Positions 8,017 to 16,656 of a stretch of 36,045 nucleotides of DNA are shown here, in pieces. The notes under the pieces are model-generated. The model was given only the letters and a program-made list of their open reading frames with translations. It was not told where the DNA came from and did no database searches. Source of the stretch: Pseudomonadota bacterium (GTDB lineage Bacteria > Pseudomonadota > Alphaproteobacteria > Acetobacterales > Acetobacteraceae); the NCBI GenBank assembly GCA_021808545.1, contig JAKBBM010000021.1, forward strand, positions 1 through 36,045, given 5' to 3'. The position numbers and the translations under genes were made by a program. Positions within the stretch are counted from its first letter, which is position 1; every line of letters begins with the position of its first letter.

Positions 8017-10364
8017 ATACCATATTCCCGTTGAGCGGCCTCGATCCGGCACCTATCTTCAGGCGACAATCCCAGCCTGCAGGCATGCGCCACATTCAGC
8101 GCCTCGGCCAAGACTTTCGTACCTTGGCCGATCGAAAGATTATCCTTCACGAAAACCTGTCCCTCCTGGGAGAGGCGATTCCAGAGCGCCTCGTCGCGGT
8201 AGGCGCGCAGCGTCGCATCGGCAAAATTTTCAGCGCCGTTGGCCACCAGTACATGATGGCCATCCTCAAGCCCCGCCCCTTCCACGCCAACATCGGTTGA
8301 GACAACCGGCAATCCATAAGACATTGAAGACGCCACCTTGCCCTTTACCCCCGCCCCCGCGCGCAAGGGACACACGAACACGCGCGCGCGGTCAAACAGC
8401 GTGCGCAGATCCTCGACCATGCCGAGGACCTCTATATCCTCGCAGGCCAGCGCCTTGATTTCATCTGGCGCGCGCGAACCAGCGATCAGGAATTTGATCC
8501 CTGGTTCGGCCTGGCGTAACAAAGGAAAAATTTCCTGCACAAAATACAGTACCGCATCGACATTGGGTGGATGGCCATAGCCGCCCAAAAAGCATACATC
8601 GCGCCGCCGCGCGAAGGGAACGTGGGTACCGTAATATTCAAACATCAATGGCCAGGTGATGATATTATCCCGTCCGCTCATCTCGCGCAGAATTTCCGCC
8701 TCGGCTTCCGAATGCGTTATGGTGCAATCGGCGGCGGCCACCATGGCCTGCTCGCGTTCCTTCATGGCGGCGGCGGCCACGCGCAAGCCATCGTCATCGT
8801 TAAGCGCGGCGGTGCGTTCCATCCGCAAATAATGCAGGTCAGCCACATGGAACATCAACGCCGCCTGGGGCGCGGTCTCGCGGATGGTTGAAATACATCG
8901 CTCCATCACACTTGGCCTGTAAACCAAAACGGCATCGAACAGCCAGCCAAAGCGCGCCATATAAAGCGAGAAGTCGAGATCGTAGGGGGCATAAGCGCAT
9001 TCCACGCCCATGCGTTGCAGGTCGGTGGTATAGCCGGGCTGAAACAGCCAATTATCCACGGGCACGAAGCTGGGTTTATACCCCAGACTCAGGCAGCATT
9101 GCAGAGCCATGAAGGTCTGCACGGAACCGGCATCCTGATCAGGTGTCGGCGTGGTGATATCGATCACCAATATGCGTTTGCGTACATCGCGCTCGCGCTC
9201 GAAATAGGGAGAATCGGCGTTGCGACGCCGTATCGAAAGCCGCTCCTGCCACCGCAAGAACAGCTTCTTGCTGTTGATGATCTGATAGGCCTTGGTGCCA
9301 GCACCAGTATCGGTACCCGATGTCTTGCCCTCATAATGAACAATGCGCGAGCGCGGCTGATACCAGACCTCATGTCCACGGGCAATGACACGCAGGGCAA
9401 GATCCGCATCCTCGCAATAAGCGGGTGTAAACAGCTTGTCGAACCCGTCAAGTGCCCGCCAAAGTTCGGTTGGCAGGGCGATCGAGCATCCCGAGATATA
9501 ATCCACCTGACGGGCATAAGAATAATGCGGGCGGTTGGGATCGTCGTTACGGCCGTAATTCCACGATGAGCCGTCGCGCCAGATAATGCCGCCCGCCTCC
9601 TGTAAACTGCCATCGGCATAAAACAGCTTGGAGCCGACAAGCCCCGCCTTTGGCCAAAGCATGAAGCTGGACAGCATTTCATCCAACCATCCCTCGACCA
9701 CGCGCGTATCGTTATTGAGCATGACCATGTAACGCCCAGTGGCCATGGCTGCACCCGTATTGCAGCTATTGATGAAGCCGCCATTCTTGGGCTGCAGATG
9801 ATAATGAATGCCCGCGACCCTCGACAGGAATAAAGACGAATCGTCGGGCGACACGTCGTCAATTACAACGATTTCAAAACTATATTTGGACTTATGGGTA
9901 AACAGGCTCTCCAGGCAATTGAGCGTATAGGCAAGCTGGCCATAAACGGGAATGACGATCGAGGCATCGGGCTGCGCGGCACCGGGCACTGGCGCGATAC
10001 CGTTGAGATGGGCAAGCGCCCCCTCAAAATCGGGGGCAGTCTCATCCGCGAAAAAGCGCGCGAAAAACTCCTCACCGCGCCGTCCTTCGAGAATGACCGC
10101 GTCATCCACCCGCACATCATAGGCGCCAAGCTCCTGGGGCAGCATCTGCCGGCTAGCGAGCGGCCATTCATGGGACGTGCGCGGCACATCAAAGCTCCGG
10201 CCGCCACCACCGGCCCCCGCCGCCAGCCTCATGCCGTCCTGCAGCCTGGCATTATCGGCCCGCAACGCCATGGTTTGCTCCTCCACCGCGAGCAGGCGGT
10301 CAATCAGGGCGATGTCATGGCGGGCGTTCAGTGTCATATCATGTACCTTGGGCATTTTTTTCAT
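8013..10364 (-). CDS. Two-domain glycosyltransferase (GT2 plus GT4-like)
   Basis: This is a 783-residue fusion of two glycosyltransferase domains. After a helical N-terminus (about residues 12-45) a GT2 domain spans about 130-370. It has ASIVIPVYGQLAYTLNCLES, EIVVIDDVSPDD, MLNNDTRVVEGW as the metal-binding strand, and GFDKLFTPAYCEDADLALR near the catalytic base. A GT-B domain follows at about 400-760: KRILVIDITTPTPDQDAGS, FLGGYGHPPNVDAVLYF, IKFLIAGS, and VCPLRAGAGVKGKVASSMSY with GLPVVST, the GT4 donor-site block. Such fusions are common in O-antigen and exopolysaccharide loci and can add two sugars. It is the first gene of the minus-strand unit. No strong ribosome binding site precedes the ATG at 10364; an internal ATG at 10337 is possible. 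Confidence 0.85.
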   Translation of the reverse strand: MKKMPKVHDMTLNARHDIALIDRLLAVEEQTMALRADNARLQDGMRLAAGAGGGGRSFDVPRTSHEWPLASRQMLPQELGAYDVRVDDAVILEGRRGEEFFARFFADETAPDFEGALAHLNGIAPVPGAAQPDASIVIPVYGQLAYTLNCLESLFTHKSKYSFEIVVIDDVSPDDSSLFLSRVAGIHYHLQPKNGGFINSCNTGAAMATGRYMVMLNNDTRVVEGWLDEMLSSFMLWPKAGLVGSKLFYADGSLQEAGGIIWRDGSSWNYGRNDDPNRPHYSYARQVDYISGCSIALPTELWRALDGFDKLFTPAYCEDADLALRVIARGHEVWYQPRSRIVHYEGKTSGTDTGAGTKAYQIINSKKLFLRWQERLSIRRRNADSPYFERERDVRKRILVIDITTPTPDQDAGSVQTFMALQCCLSLGYKPSFVPVDNWLFQPGYTTDLQRMGVECAYAPYDLDFSLYMARFGWLFDAVLVYRPSVMERCISTIRETAPQAALMFHVADLHYLRMERTAALNDDDGLRVAAAAMKEREQAMVAAADCTITHSEAEAEILREMSGRDNIITWPLMFEYYGTHVPFARRRDVCFLGGYGHPPNVDAVLYFVQEIFPLLRQAEPGIKFLIAGSRAPDEIKALACEDIEVLGMVEDLRTLFDRARVFVCPLRAGAGVKGKVASSMSYGLPVVSTDVGVEGAGLEDGHHVLVANGAENFADATLRAYRDEALWNRLSQEGQVFVKDNLSIGQGTKVLAEALNVAHACRLGLSPEDRCRIEAAQREYGI

Positions 10365-10571
10365 ACGATCGCAAGAGGGTCCGCACCACCCTCAATCAGG
10401 CGATTCTCACCCACGAAACGTGTCATTAATTTTTATATTATTAATTATTGCGTCTTCCACCATCCGTTGATAATAAACTGGAATTGCGTAATTTCCTTCC
10501 GCAAATTGATCTCGTGCGCCCTCTATTCGATTCGATTTCGTAAAGACAATCCAACCATGGAAGTAGCCCGC
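10365..10571. promoter_or_regulatory. Divergent intergenic region of the glycan locus
   Basis: About 200 bases separate the minus-strand glycosyltransferase unit from the plus-strand unit. The centre (about 10425-10500) is markedly AT-rich within GC-rich surroundings, for example TTTTTATATTATTAATTATT, as expected for back-to-back promoters. I could not assign -35/-10 boxes or an operator with confidence. GGAAG at 10559-10563 is the best ribosome binding site for the plus-strand gene. Confidence 0.4.
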
Positions 10572-11072
10572 ATGTCGTGGACCCCCTCTGAAGCCGCCGA
10601 TATTGATCGCACAGCCACCACCAATCACGACCAAGTTGACCTGACCCGTTTTTTTGGGGTCGGTGGTGCTATTACCGAGCGCTTGCTTGCAGGGTGGTCC
10701 GCGCCGGAAGACAACCAGAATTGGAATGACGGCCCCGAAGTTGCCTATTCGCTGCAGGTTTCACCGCCCCCGCGCAAGGCTTGCATCATCCGGGTGGAAG
10801 GCGTGCCCTTCATTCACGATCAGGCCCCCTGCCAGACCCTTACCTTATATGTCAACGGCCTGCGGCTGGGCTGGTGGTCACTCGACACCGCGCGGCGCGT
10901 TGTCTTGGAAGCCCGGATCGAGCCGGAACAATGGATTATCCGTGACGGCGTGGCGATCGGCGATGTTCGCTGGCACATTCCCCACAGCACCAGCCCACAG
11001 CAAGTCGGCGCCGGCGCCGACGAGCGCAAGCTCGGCTTCTGCTTCATGAGCATCACGGTCGCATCAGCCTAA
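10572..11072 (+). CDS. Small accessory (beta-sandwich-like) protein of the glycan locus
   Basis: The product is 166 residues, with no signal peptide or membrane helix. From about residue 25 it has LTRFFGVGGAITERLLAGWS, then APEDNQNWNDG, RVEGVPFIHDQAPCQTL, and TLYVNGLRLGWWSLD. This pattern is familiar as an appended domain in alphaproteobacterial glycosyltransferases, and it parallels the C-terminal domain of the sulfotransferase-like protein at 5461-6678. I have no proven function; a carbohydrate-binding or protein-docking role is an inference. GGAAG lies 8 bases before the ATG at 10572; an in-frame ATG at 10557 has a poorer site. The stop is one base before the next ATG, so the two are cotranscribed. 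Confidence 0.6.
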   Translation: MSWTPSEAADIDRTATTNHDQVDLTRFFGVGGAITERLLAGWSAPEDNQNWNDGPEVAYSLQVSPPPRKACIIRVEGVPFIHDQAPCQTLTLYVNGLRLGWWSLDTARRVVLEARIEPEQWIIRDGVAIGDVRWHIPHSTSPQQVGAGADERKLGFCFMSITVASA

Positions 11073-11073
11073 A

Positions 11074-11562
11074 ATGCAGACCAGCTCACAGGCTGGCTTG
11101 CTTATTACCGGCGAAGCGCATTGCGATACCGAAGGGGCCGTGCATGGCTGGTGCTGGGCGCCAGACATGCCGGCGGCACGAATCAAGGTGGAGCTTTTAA
11201 TCCGCGGGATTGCCACGAGGACTGTGGTGGCCTCGCGTTTTCGTGAGGATCTGCGCGAACGCGGTATTGGCGATGGCTATCATGCCTTCACCTTCATCCT
11301 GCCGCCAGATGTCTATGAAACTGGTGGCAGGGCCCATGCCGCCCTGCGCGCCGTAGGACATGATGCGGTATTCTGGCAGATGAACGCGCTTTCCCGTGCC
11401 ATTGATGACACGCTCAAAACCAGCATCCAACGTCTCAATACCGCTATTCAGGATATGGCCGGTGCAATCAGCCAGCTTGAACGCGCGCGCCAAACTGACT
11501 CACTGGCCCGAAATTTCGCACGGCTGGCAGAACGCTTGCGGGTGGCGGGCGGGCGGGCCTGA
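11074..11562 (+). CDS. Stand-alone accessory-domain protein with helical tail
   Basis: A 162-residue protein. Residues about 8-95 (GAVHGWCWAPDMPAARIKVE, then FREDLRERGIGDGYHAFTF and ILPPDV) match the N-terminal domain of the protein at 6718-8016 position by position: G-x-V-x-G-W-x-W-x-P, then R-E-D-(L/V), then G-x-G-D-G. The last 60 residues are predicted helical (DDTLKTSIQRLNTAIQDMAG) and could form a coiled coil. In other bacteria this domain usually precedes a glycosyltransferase; here it stands alone. It may dock to partner enzymes. The start lies one base after the previous stop. A 75-base gap without a gene follows before the TPR protein. The biochemical role is unknown. Confidence 0.6.
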   Translation: MQTSSQAGLLITGEAHCDTEGAVHGWCWAPDMPAARIKVELLIRGIATRTVVASRFREDLRERGIGDGYHAFTFILPPDVYETGGRAHAALRAVGHDAVFWQMNALSRAIDDTLKTSIQRLNTAIQDMAGAISQLERARQTDSLARNFARLAERLRVAGGRA

Positions 11563-11637
11563 AGAACCGCGCTTTGTTTACGACGATAGCAGAATTAGCT
11601 ATCGACGGCATATGGCTGTCTTTTCACCAGCGATGAC

Positions 11638-14223
11638 ATGAGCGCCGATCCAGACTGGAAAATTCTGGAAACACGCGCGCTTGAGGCGCGCGCGCGCCAT
11701 GATCACGCGGCTGCCCTTGCCACATTTCATGACATTGCCAGACAACTTCCCCAAGCGGGCTGGGTGCAGGTGCAAATCGGGACTGAATATCGCAGCCTGG
11801 GCGATGCCGCCGCCGCCGCAGGCGCCTTTGAACAAGCCTTGCGGTTGGAACCCGGCAATATTTATGCCCGCAATGGATTGGCGCAACTTGCACGCGCGCG
11901 CGGCGAGCGCGAAACGGCTTTATCGCTTTTCCGCGAAATCGCGGATCTGGCCCCCAATGCCCATTGGGCTTTAACCGAGGCGGCCACAGATCTGCTGGCG
12001 CTTGGCCGCACCGGCGAAGCCCAGGCCACATATGAGACATTGCTGAACAAATCACCAAGCGATCTGCACGCGCAGCTTGGTCTGGGCAAGCTGGCCCGCG
12101 CCGCCAATCAACCTGACAAGGCCCTTAGCCTACTCAGCGCGGCCCGCCAGAACGCGCCAGACAGCCCGTGGCCTCACCTTGAAGCTGGCGCGTATTTACT
12201 AGAGCTGGGCCGCATTGACGAAGCCGAACAGGCTTACAAAAGCGCCCTTGGCCTGAATGAAGCGCATCTGGCCGAACTTGGGCTTGGCCGGTGCGCGCGT
12301 GCGCGTGGCAACCGCGCCGGCGCCTTGCGCCATTTTACCCGCGCCTGCGAAAACGCCCCTCATAGTCTCTGGCCTTGGCTGAGTCTGGCCAATGAACAGC
12401 GCGACCAGGGCGATTTCGCGGCTGCCCGTGCCACTGCCCGCAAGGGGCTCGCCCACCATCCGCATGAGGTTCCGCTATGGCGCAACCTGGCTGAAACCGA
12501 GGTCCGCACAGGCCAACTGGAAGAGGCGCGGCAGACCCTGCGCACAGCGTTGGGGGCCAGCCCGGACGATACGATCCTGCTGGTGGATCTGGCGCGCCTG
12601 GAAAGCAAGCTGGGGGATTTGGCCGCGGCGGACGAACGGCTCATGCGTGCCCTCTCGCTTGACCCCTGTCATATTGCGGCCTTGGCGTTACGGACTGATT
12701 TTGATCTGCAGCAAGGTGATATGAGCCAATCACGCGCCTGCTATGCCAGAGCTTTGGCACGCCAGCCTGAGAATCTGGCCCTGCGAATTGGCGCGCTCAC
12801 TGCGCAGGGGGCGGCCGGTGAAACGCATGAAGCCTTAAATGGTTTTGAAGCCTTGGCCGCCGCGGGGCATGCCACGCCCGAACTTTACCTGGCTTGGGGC
12901 CGCTTGGCTCGCGAAACCGGATACATAGCGGGGGCTCTGCGGTTGATGCAGGAGGCCACCGCCAAATTTCCAGGCAATTTCTGGCTGGCCGTGGAGCGGG
13001 CACAGGCCGCCTTGGTCTCTGGCCAATATCAATATGAGGCGGAGCGGCGCTTCTTACAGTCTGTTCCGGTCAAAAGCCTCGTCGAGCAAGGGTTTCGCCA
13101 GCTCTTTCTCGGCCTTTTGGCCGAACGCACGGGCCAGATTGACACCGCCATCCGCTATTACGAGGCGGCGGTGCGTGCGAATCCGCAAGATATAACCTGC
13201 CACATGGCCCTAGCGCGGACCAAATTATTACGACTTGATACCTATTCAGCGCGCCATCATTTGGCCGAGGCCAATGCGCTCAACGCGGGCAATATTCTGC
13301 GGCGTGGCGGCTCATTGAATATTTCTCAAAGCCATCTCGGCCAGCTACTCGATGAATATACACTGGATCGCGATCTATTAGCGGATCTACGCGCTCTTGC
13401 GGGTTTTGCACCGGCTCACCGCGCTGAGGCACTGCGCCTGCTGGTCATGCGCTACCCTGAAAATGTCGCCGCCGCCGCCACCTTAATGCTGGCTTTGCGC
13501 GAAGCCGGGCGGCTTGACCATGTACGATTACGAAATGAACATCTTGCCATTCCCTGTATGATCGGACAATTCTGGGACGCTGATCCCCCTCCCCCTGATA
13601 TTACCGCGCTCATGGCGAGCTGGACCGAACAAAATCCCAACTACACGGTTCAGCGCTTTTCTCTTCAGAGCGCCGGGGCATTTTTACGCGCCCATTACTC
13701 AGAAGCGGTGGTGCGCACCTTTGTTAGCCCCATGGAACCGGCAAAGCGGGCCGATCTGTTCCGCTTGGCTTGGCTGTATAAAAATGGCGGTATTTATGCC
13801 GATGCCGACGATCGTTGCCTCGCGCCTATCTCATCATTATTGCCCGACGGCGCCGATATGGTCTTGTATCAGGAAGAATATGCGACATTCGGCAATAATT
13901 TCATTGCCACCGCTCCTGGCAATTCCATCATTTTGCGCGCTCTGCAGGAGGCGCTCACTGCCATTGGCCGCGGCGACAGCGATATATTATGGCTTTCCAC
14001 GGGACCGGGCCTGATCACCCGCATGGTCGCGCAGAAAATTTGCGCGCAAGGTACGGCATTTTTACCGCCTGGCCTTGCTATACTGCAACGGCACGAATTG
14101 CATCAGGCCATCGCACCGCATTGCAAAGCGTATTATAAAACCACTTCGGATCATTGGATGAACAGCGCGTTCAAGCGTAGTCTCCTAGGCAACGATTCAA
14201 ATGCCATGGCCGCACGCAGCTAA
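11638..14223 (+). CDS. TPR-repeat protein with C-terminal GT32-like glycosyltransferase domain
   Basis: The product is 861 residues. Roughly residues 5-540 are tandem TPR-type helical repeats, as in AGAFEQALRLEPGNIYARNG, ALSLFREIADLAPN and AIRYYEAAVRANPQD. The C-terminal part (about 630-830) looks like the DXD sugar-transferase family (Gly_transf_sug, GT32): IPCMIGQFWDADPPPPDI, WTEQNPNY, KRADLFRLAWLYKNGGIYAD, then ADDRC. The Asp-Ala-Asp in GGIYADADDRC is the metal/nucleotide-sugar motif. There is no signal peptide, so it should be cytoplasmic, with the repeats acting as a platform for substrate or partners. The gene lies 75 bases after the accessory-domain gene on the same strand and ends 13 bases from the convergent glycosidase. 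Sugar donor and acceptor are not predictable. Confidence 0.8.
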   Translation: MSADPDWKILETRALEARARHDHAAALATFHDIARQLPQAGWVQVQIGTEYRSLGDAAAAAGAFEQALRLEPGNIYARNGLAQLARARGERETALSLFREIADLAPNAHWALTEAATDLLALGRTGEAQATYETLLNKSPSDLHAQLGLGKLARAANQPDKALSLLSAARQNAPDSPWPHLEAGAYLLELGRIDEAEQAYKSALGLNEAHLAELGLGRCARARGNRAGALRHFTRACENAPHSLWPWLSLANEQRDQGDFAAARATARKGLAHHPHEVPLWRNLAETEVRTGQLEEARQTLRTALGASPDDTILLVDLARLESKLGDLAAADERLMRALSLDPCHIAALALRTDFDLQQGDMSQSRACYARALARQPENLALRIGALTAQGAAGETHEALNGFEALAAAGHATPELYLAWGRLARETGYIAGALRLMQEATAKFPGNFWLAVERAQAALVSGQYQYEAERRFLQSVPVKSLVEQGFRQLFLGLLAERTGQIDTAIRYYEAAVRANPQDITCHMALARTKLLRLDTYSARHHLAEANALNAGNILRRGGSLNISQSHLGQLLDEYTLDRDLLADLRALAGFAPAHRAEALRLLVMRYPENVAAAATLMLALREAGRLDHVRLRNEHLAIPCMIGQFWDADPPPPDITALMASWTEQNPNYTVQRFSLQSAGAFLRAHYSEAVVRTFVSPMEPAKRADLFRLAWLYKNGGIYADADDRCLAPISSLLPDGADMVLYQEEYATFGNNFIATAPGNSIILRALQEALTAIGRGDSDILWLSTGPGLITRMVAQKICAQGTAFLPPGLAILQRHELHQAIAPHCKAYYKTTSDHWMNSAFKRSLLGNDSNAMAARS

Positions 14224-14236
14224 AAAAACCAATCAT

Positions 14237-15805
14237 TCACGGCGCGGGCACTGTGCAGCTTTGGTGACGTCCGATCTCAATGGTGGTTGAATAATGACTT
14301 GACTGCCCAGAGCTTGCATAAACAAAAGCCGTTAATTCATGTTTTCCGGGCGCAAGCAATGCTCGCGGGATCTTACTGCGATAAGGCGGACTAGCCGAAC
14401 TTCCAAAAATATCATTATCGAGCGCGAATTTAACAGCAGTGACCTGGCTGCCATTGGCGCTTGCAACCGCATGGACCATTACCGGCGCTTTAATATTTTG
14501 ACAATCCAACGGATAGGTAATCACCACGATCGGATGCAATAGCGCCGGATCAACATGAAAGCCAAATCCAGCATTCGTTTTCCGCAATTGTTCAATCACG
14601 GAATCTGTATATCCAGGCTCCAAATTAAAGCTATCTGGCGCCGTATCATAAGTGGAATATATAGTCTTCTGGTAAAACTCCCAAACCCAAAGCGCGCTGT
14701 AAGGCACATGGTAGCGCCTAATGGCGGTAAGCATCTCATCTATAAACTTAATACCTTTGGGAGAGTTTGGATTTTTGGCGCCAAACTCTCCTATAAACAA
14801 AGGCTTGTTCAGCTTTTTTGCTTCGTTTTCCAGTACTTTGATTAATTTTGTGGGATTAGAGGTGCTGATGCCGCCCAATTTGGAATGAGGATAGATATGC
14901 ACGCTGATGACATCGGCATATTTATTCATGGCGGCCAGATCATCTAATGATTGGGCCAGGCTATCTGCCGTCCAATCTGGTTTTCCGGCGATAAAGGCCG
15001 GATTTTTTTCCAGATGCTCAGCCGAGGGTCTTGGCCGTGAAAAGCCCGTTGATACCGGAACGGAAGGATCAAGCGATTTGATCAGATCATAGAAACGTTG
15101 CGTGAACTTGATCAATTCTTGTGAAGTGAAATTGCTTCTTACACCACAGGCGGAGGGATATTTTCCCCGCTGGCAGTACTTAACAATATTCAGATCAGCA
15201 AGCAAATTCATTTCATTTGTCATCTCGTACATATAAATCATATGCTTGCCGCGATAACGTGTAATGAATTCCTCAACATATTTCGACAAAAGGTGCCAGG
15301 ATTTGGATTGGGGATTATTGATAAGATCCCCTATTGTCTCATGCGTTATGGCTGGAAATTGCCATACATCGAACATAAAAACCGGCACGATCTCTATATG
15401 ATGGCTTTTCAGGTCGCTCATCATGCTGTCCATATCGGCCCAATATTGGTTGGGCTTCTCAAGCCATAGCGCCAGATCATTTGGCCTGCCATAGGCTGAA
15501 GGCCCATAACCTGTTATGGCAATCCGAAAATAATGAACCCCCGCGGCCTGGGCATCGGCGATTGCCTTTCTAGCCATGGCACGCTCAACCCTAATATATT
15601 GGGGCTGCCCCTTACCACCACTGGCCCGCCCGAGATATTGCAAGGCAAGATCGAATTTATTGAGGCCAACGGATGGCGGGGGAAAGTCAGGCGACGGAAA
15701 TGTGGCCCCTGCCCTGGAGTAAATACCGCCAAACAAAAGGAGGCCAACCACCATGCATATTAGTGGCATGACGCCCATCAAAAACCTCGGAATGAGACTC
15801 TGCAA
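14237..15805 (-). CDS. Exported GH5-like glycoside hydrolase with C-terminal Ig-like domain
   Basis: The product is 522 residues. The first 30 include a hydrophobic stretch (about 9-27) that is either a signal peptide or a membrane anchor, so the protein acts in the periplasm or outside. The catalytic domain spans about 45-405. YMYEMTNEMNL (N197, E198) supplies the likely acid/base and FIGEFGAKN (E340) the nucleophile; ISVHIYPHS (H303, Y305) is the conserved subsite strand. This is the GH clan A pattern, closest to GH5 among the families I know. The last 100 residues, with VKFALDNDIFG and LLAPGKHELTAFVY, look like an Ig-like bacterial domain. GC content is clearly lower than in the flanking genes. 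It may trim or release the polysaccharide made by the neighbouring locus. Substrate unknown. Confidence 0.75.
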   Translation of the reverse strand: MQSLIPRFLMGVMPLICMVVGLLLFGGIYSRAGATFPSPDFPPPSVGLNKFDLALQYLGRASGGKGQPQYIRVERAMARKAIADAQAAGVHYFRIAITGYGPSAYGRPNDLALWLEKPNQYWADMDSMMSDLKSHHIEIVPVFMFDVWQFPAITHETIGDLINNPQSKSWHLLSKYVEEFITRYRGKHMIYMYEMTNEMNLLADLNIVKYCQRGKYPSACGVRSNFTSQELIKFTQRFYDLIKSLDPSVPVSTGFSRPRPSAEHLEKNPAFIAGKPDWTADSLAQSLDDLAAMNKYADVISVHIYPHSKLGGISTSNPTKLIKVLENEAKKLNKPLFIGEFGAKNPNSPKGIKFIDEMLTAIRRYHVPYSALWVWEFYQKTIYSTYDTAPDSFNLEPGYTDSVIEQLRKTNAGFGFHVDPALLHPIVVITYPLDCQNIKAPVMVHAVASANGSQVTAVKFALDNDIFGSSASPPYRSKIPRALLAPGKHELTAFVYASSGQSSHYSTTIEIGRHQSCTVPAP

Positions 15806-15840
15806 CCTGCCTCTAGCCCCCGGTCTTATGACGTTGCAGC

Positions 15841-16599
15841 CTACACGGCCCTCAACTCGAACATCGCCGCTTCCAGTTCGAAGCTGCCATCGTCCTCAAT
15901 ATTGAAATAATCCCGCACAGCATCGGGCGCTTTCCGCTGTACGTGCAAAATCGCCACCATCATATCCTCTGGCGTGCGAGTCCGCGCCGCCCATTCGGCA
16001 AATTCCATCCGCATTCGGCGCACCATCGTGCCGTGCACGGCAAACCCCGCACGGGCCAGCTCCGCCCCCCATTCGGGCATCGTATAATTGCGCACATGCG
16101 AGGGATCGCGCAGCAATTCCATAACCTGCAAATGCGTATCCAACACGCGCGCTGCCGGGGCCACCGTATCGATAAACACGGCAAACCCGCCGGGCTTAAT
16201 CACCCGCCGCGCCTCGCGCAGCCCGGCGGCAAAATCCTGCCAATGATGCGCGGTAAAGCGGCACAACACCACATCGAAAAATCCCGCCTCAAATGGCAAG
16301 GCTTCAGCCGCGGCCTGTCTTGTCTCGATATTCGAAAGTCCGCGCGCGGCCGCATTGGCCGCCACCTGGTCCAGCATCGCGGCGGTTACATCCACCGCCA
16401 CCACCTGCTTCACATGGGCAGCCGCACGGTAGCTCACATGCCCGCCGCCACAGCCCAAATCCAGCACCACCGCATCGGCACGCTGAGCCAGCAAGGCGTC
16501 TATCCGGTCCAGATCAACCCCGGCTGCATGCACCGCACTGCTAACATAATCGGCGGCGCGGGGCGCATATTGCGCGGCCACGAATTCCTGCTGCGACAT
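15841..16599 (-). CDS. Class I SAM-dependent methyltransferase (UbiE/type 11-like)
   Basis: This 252-residue soluble protein has a complete SAM-binding core. Motif I is VVLDLGCGGGHVSY (about residues 44-57), with VVAVDVTAAML as the acidic strand, DVVLCRFTAHHWQD as the post-motif, and EARRVIKPGGFAVFID as motif III. This contrasts with the degenerate paralogue at 4633-5457. AAAGGA lies 10 bases before the ATG. The gene follows the ABC transporter ATPase gene by 57 bases on the same strand and could be the last gene of that operon, or separately transcribed. The substrate is not evident; a small molecule is more likely than a macromolecule, but this is a guess. The next gene downstream (the glycosidase) starts 35 bases after its stop. 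Confidence 0.82.
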   Translation of the reverse strand: MSQQEFVAAQYAPRAADYVSSAVHAAGVDLDRIDALLAQRADAVVLDLGCGGGHVSYRAAAHVKQVVAVDVTAAMLDQVAANAAARGLSNIETRQAAAEALPFEAGFFDVVLCRFTAHHWQDFAAGLREARRVIKPGGFAVFIDTVAPAARVLDTHLQVMELLRDPSHVRNYTMPEWGAELARAGFAVHGTMVRRMRMEFAEWAARTRTPEDMMVAILHVQRKAPDAVRDYFNIEDDGSFELEAAMFELRAV

Positions 16600-16656
16600 T
16601 GCCTGGCTGTCCTTTCAATTGGGCGGGCGCCAGACTGAACCCACCCACCCTAGCGG

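Noticed and set aside
9894-10556. Open frame running into the start of the small accessory protein
   Set aside because: It is antisense to the GT2/GT4 gene and has low-complexity composition. The ATG at 10572 with GGAAG is the supported start.
11638-13500. TPR region considered as a DNA repeat array
   Set aside because: The repeats are protein-level helical motifs with divergent codons, not DNA tandem repeats.
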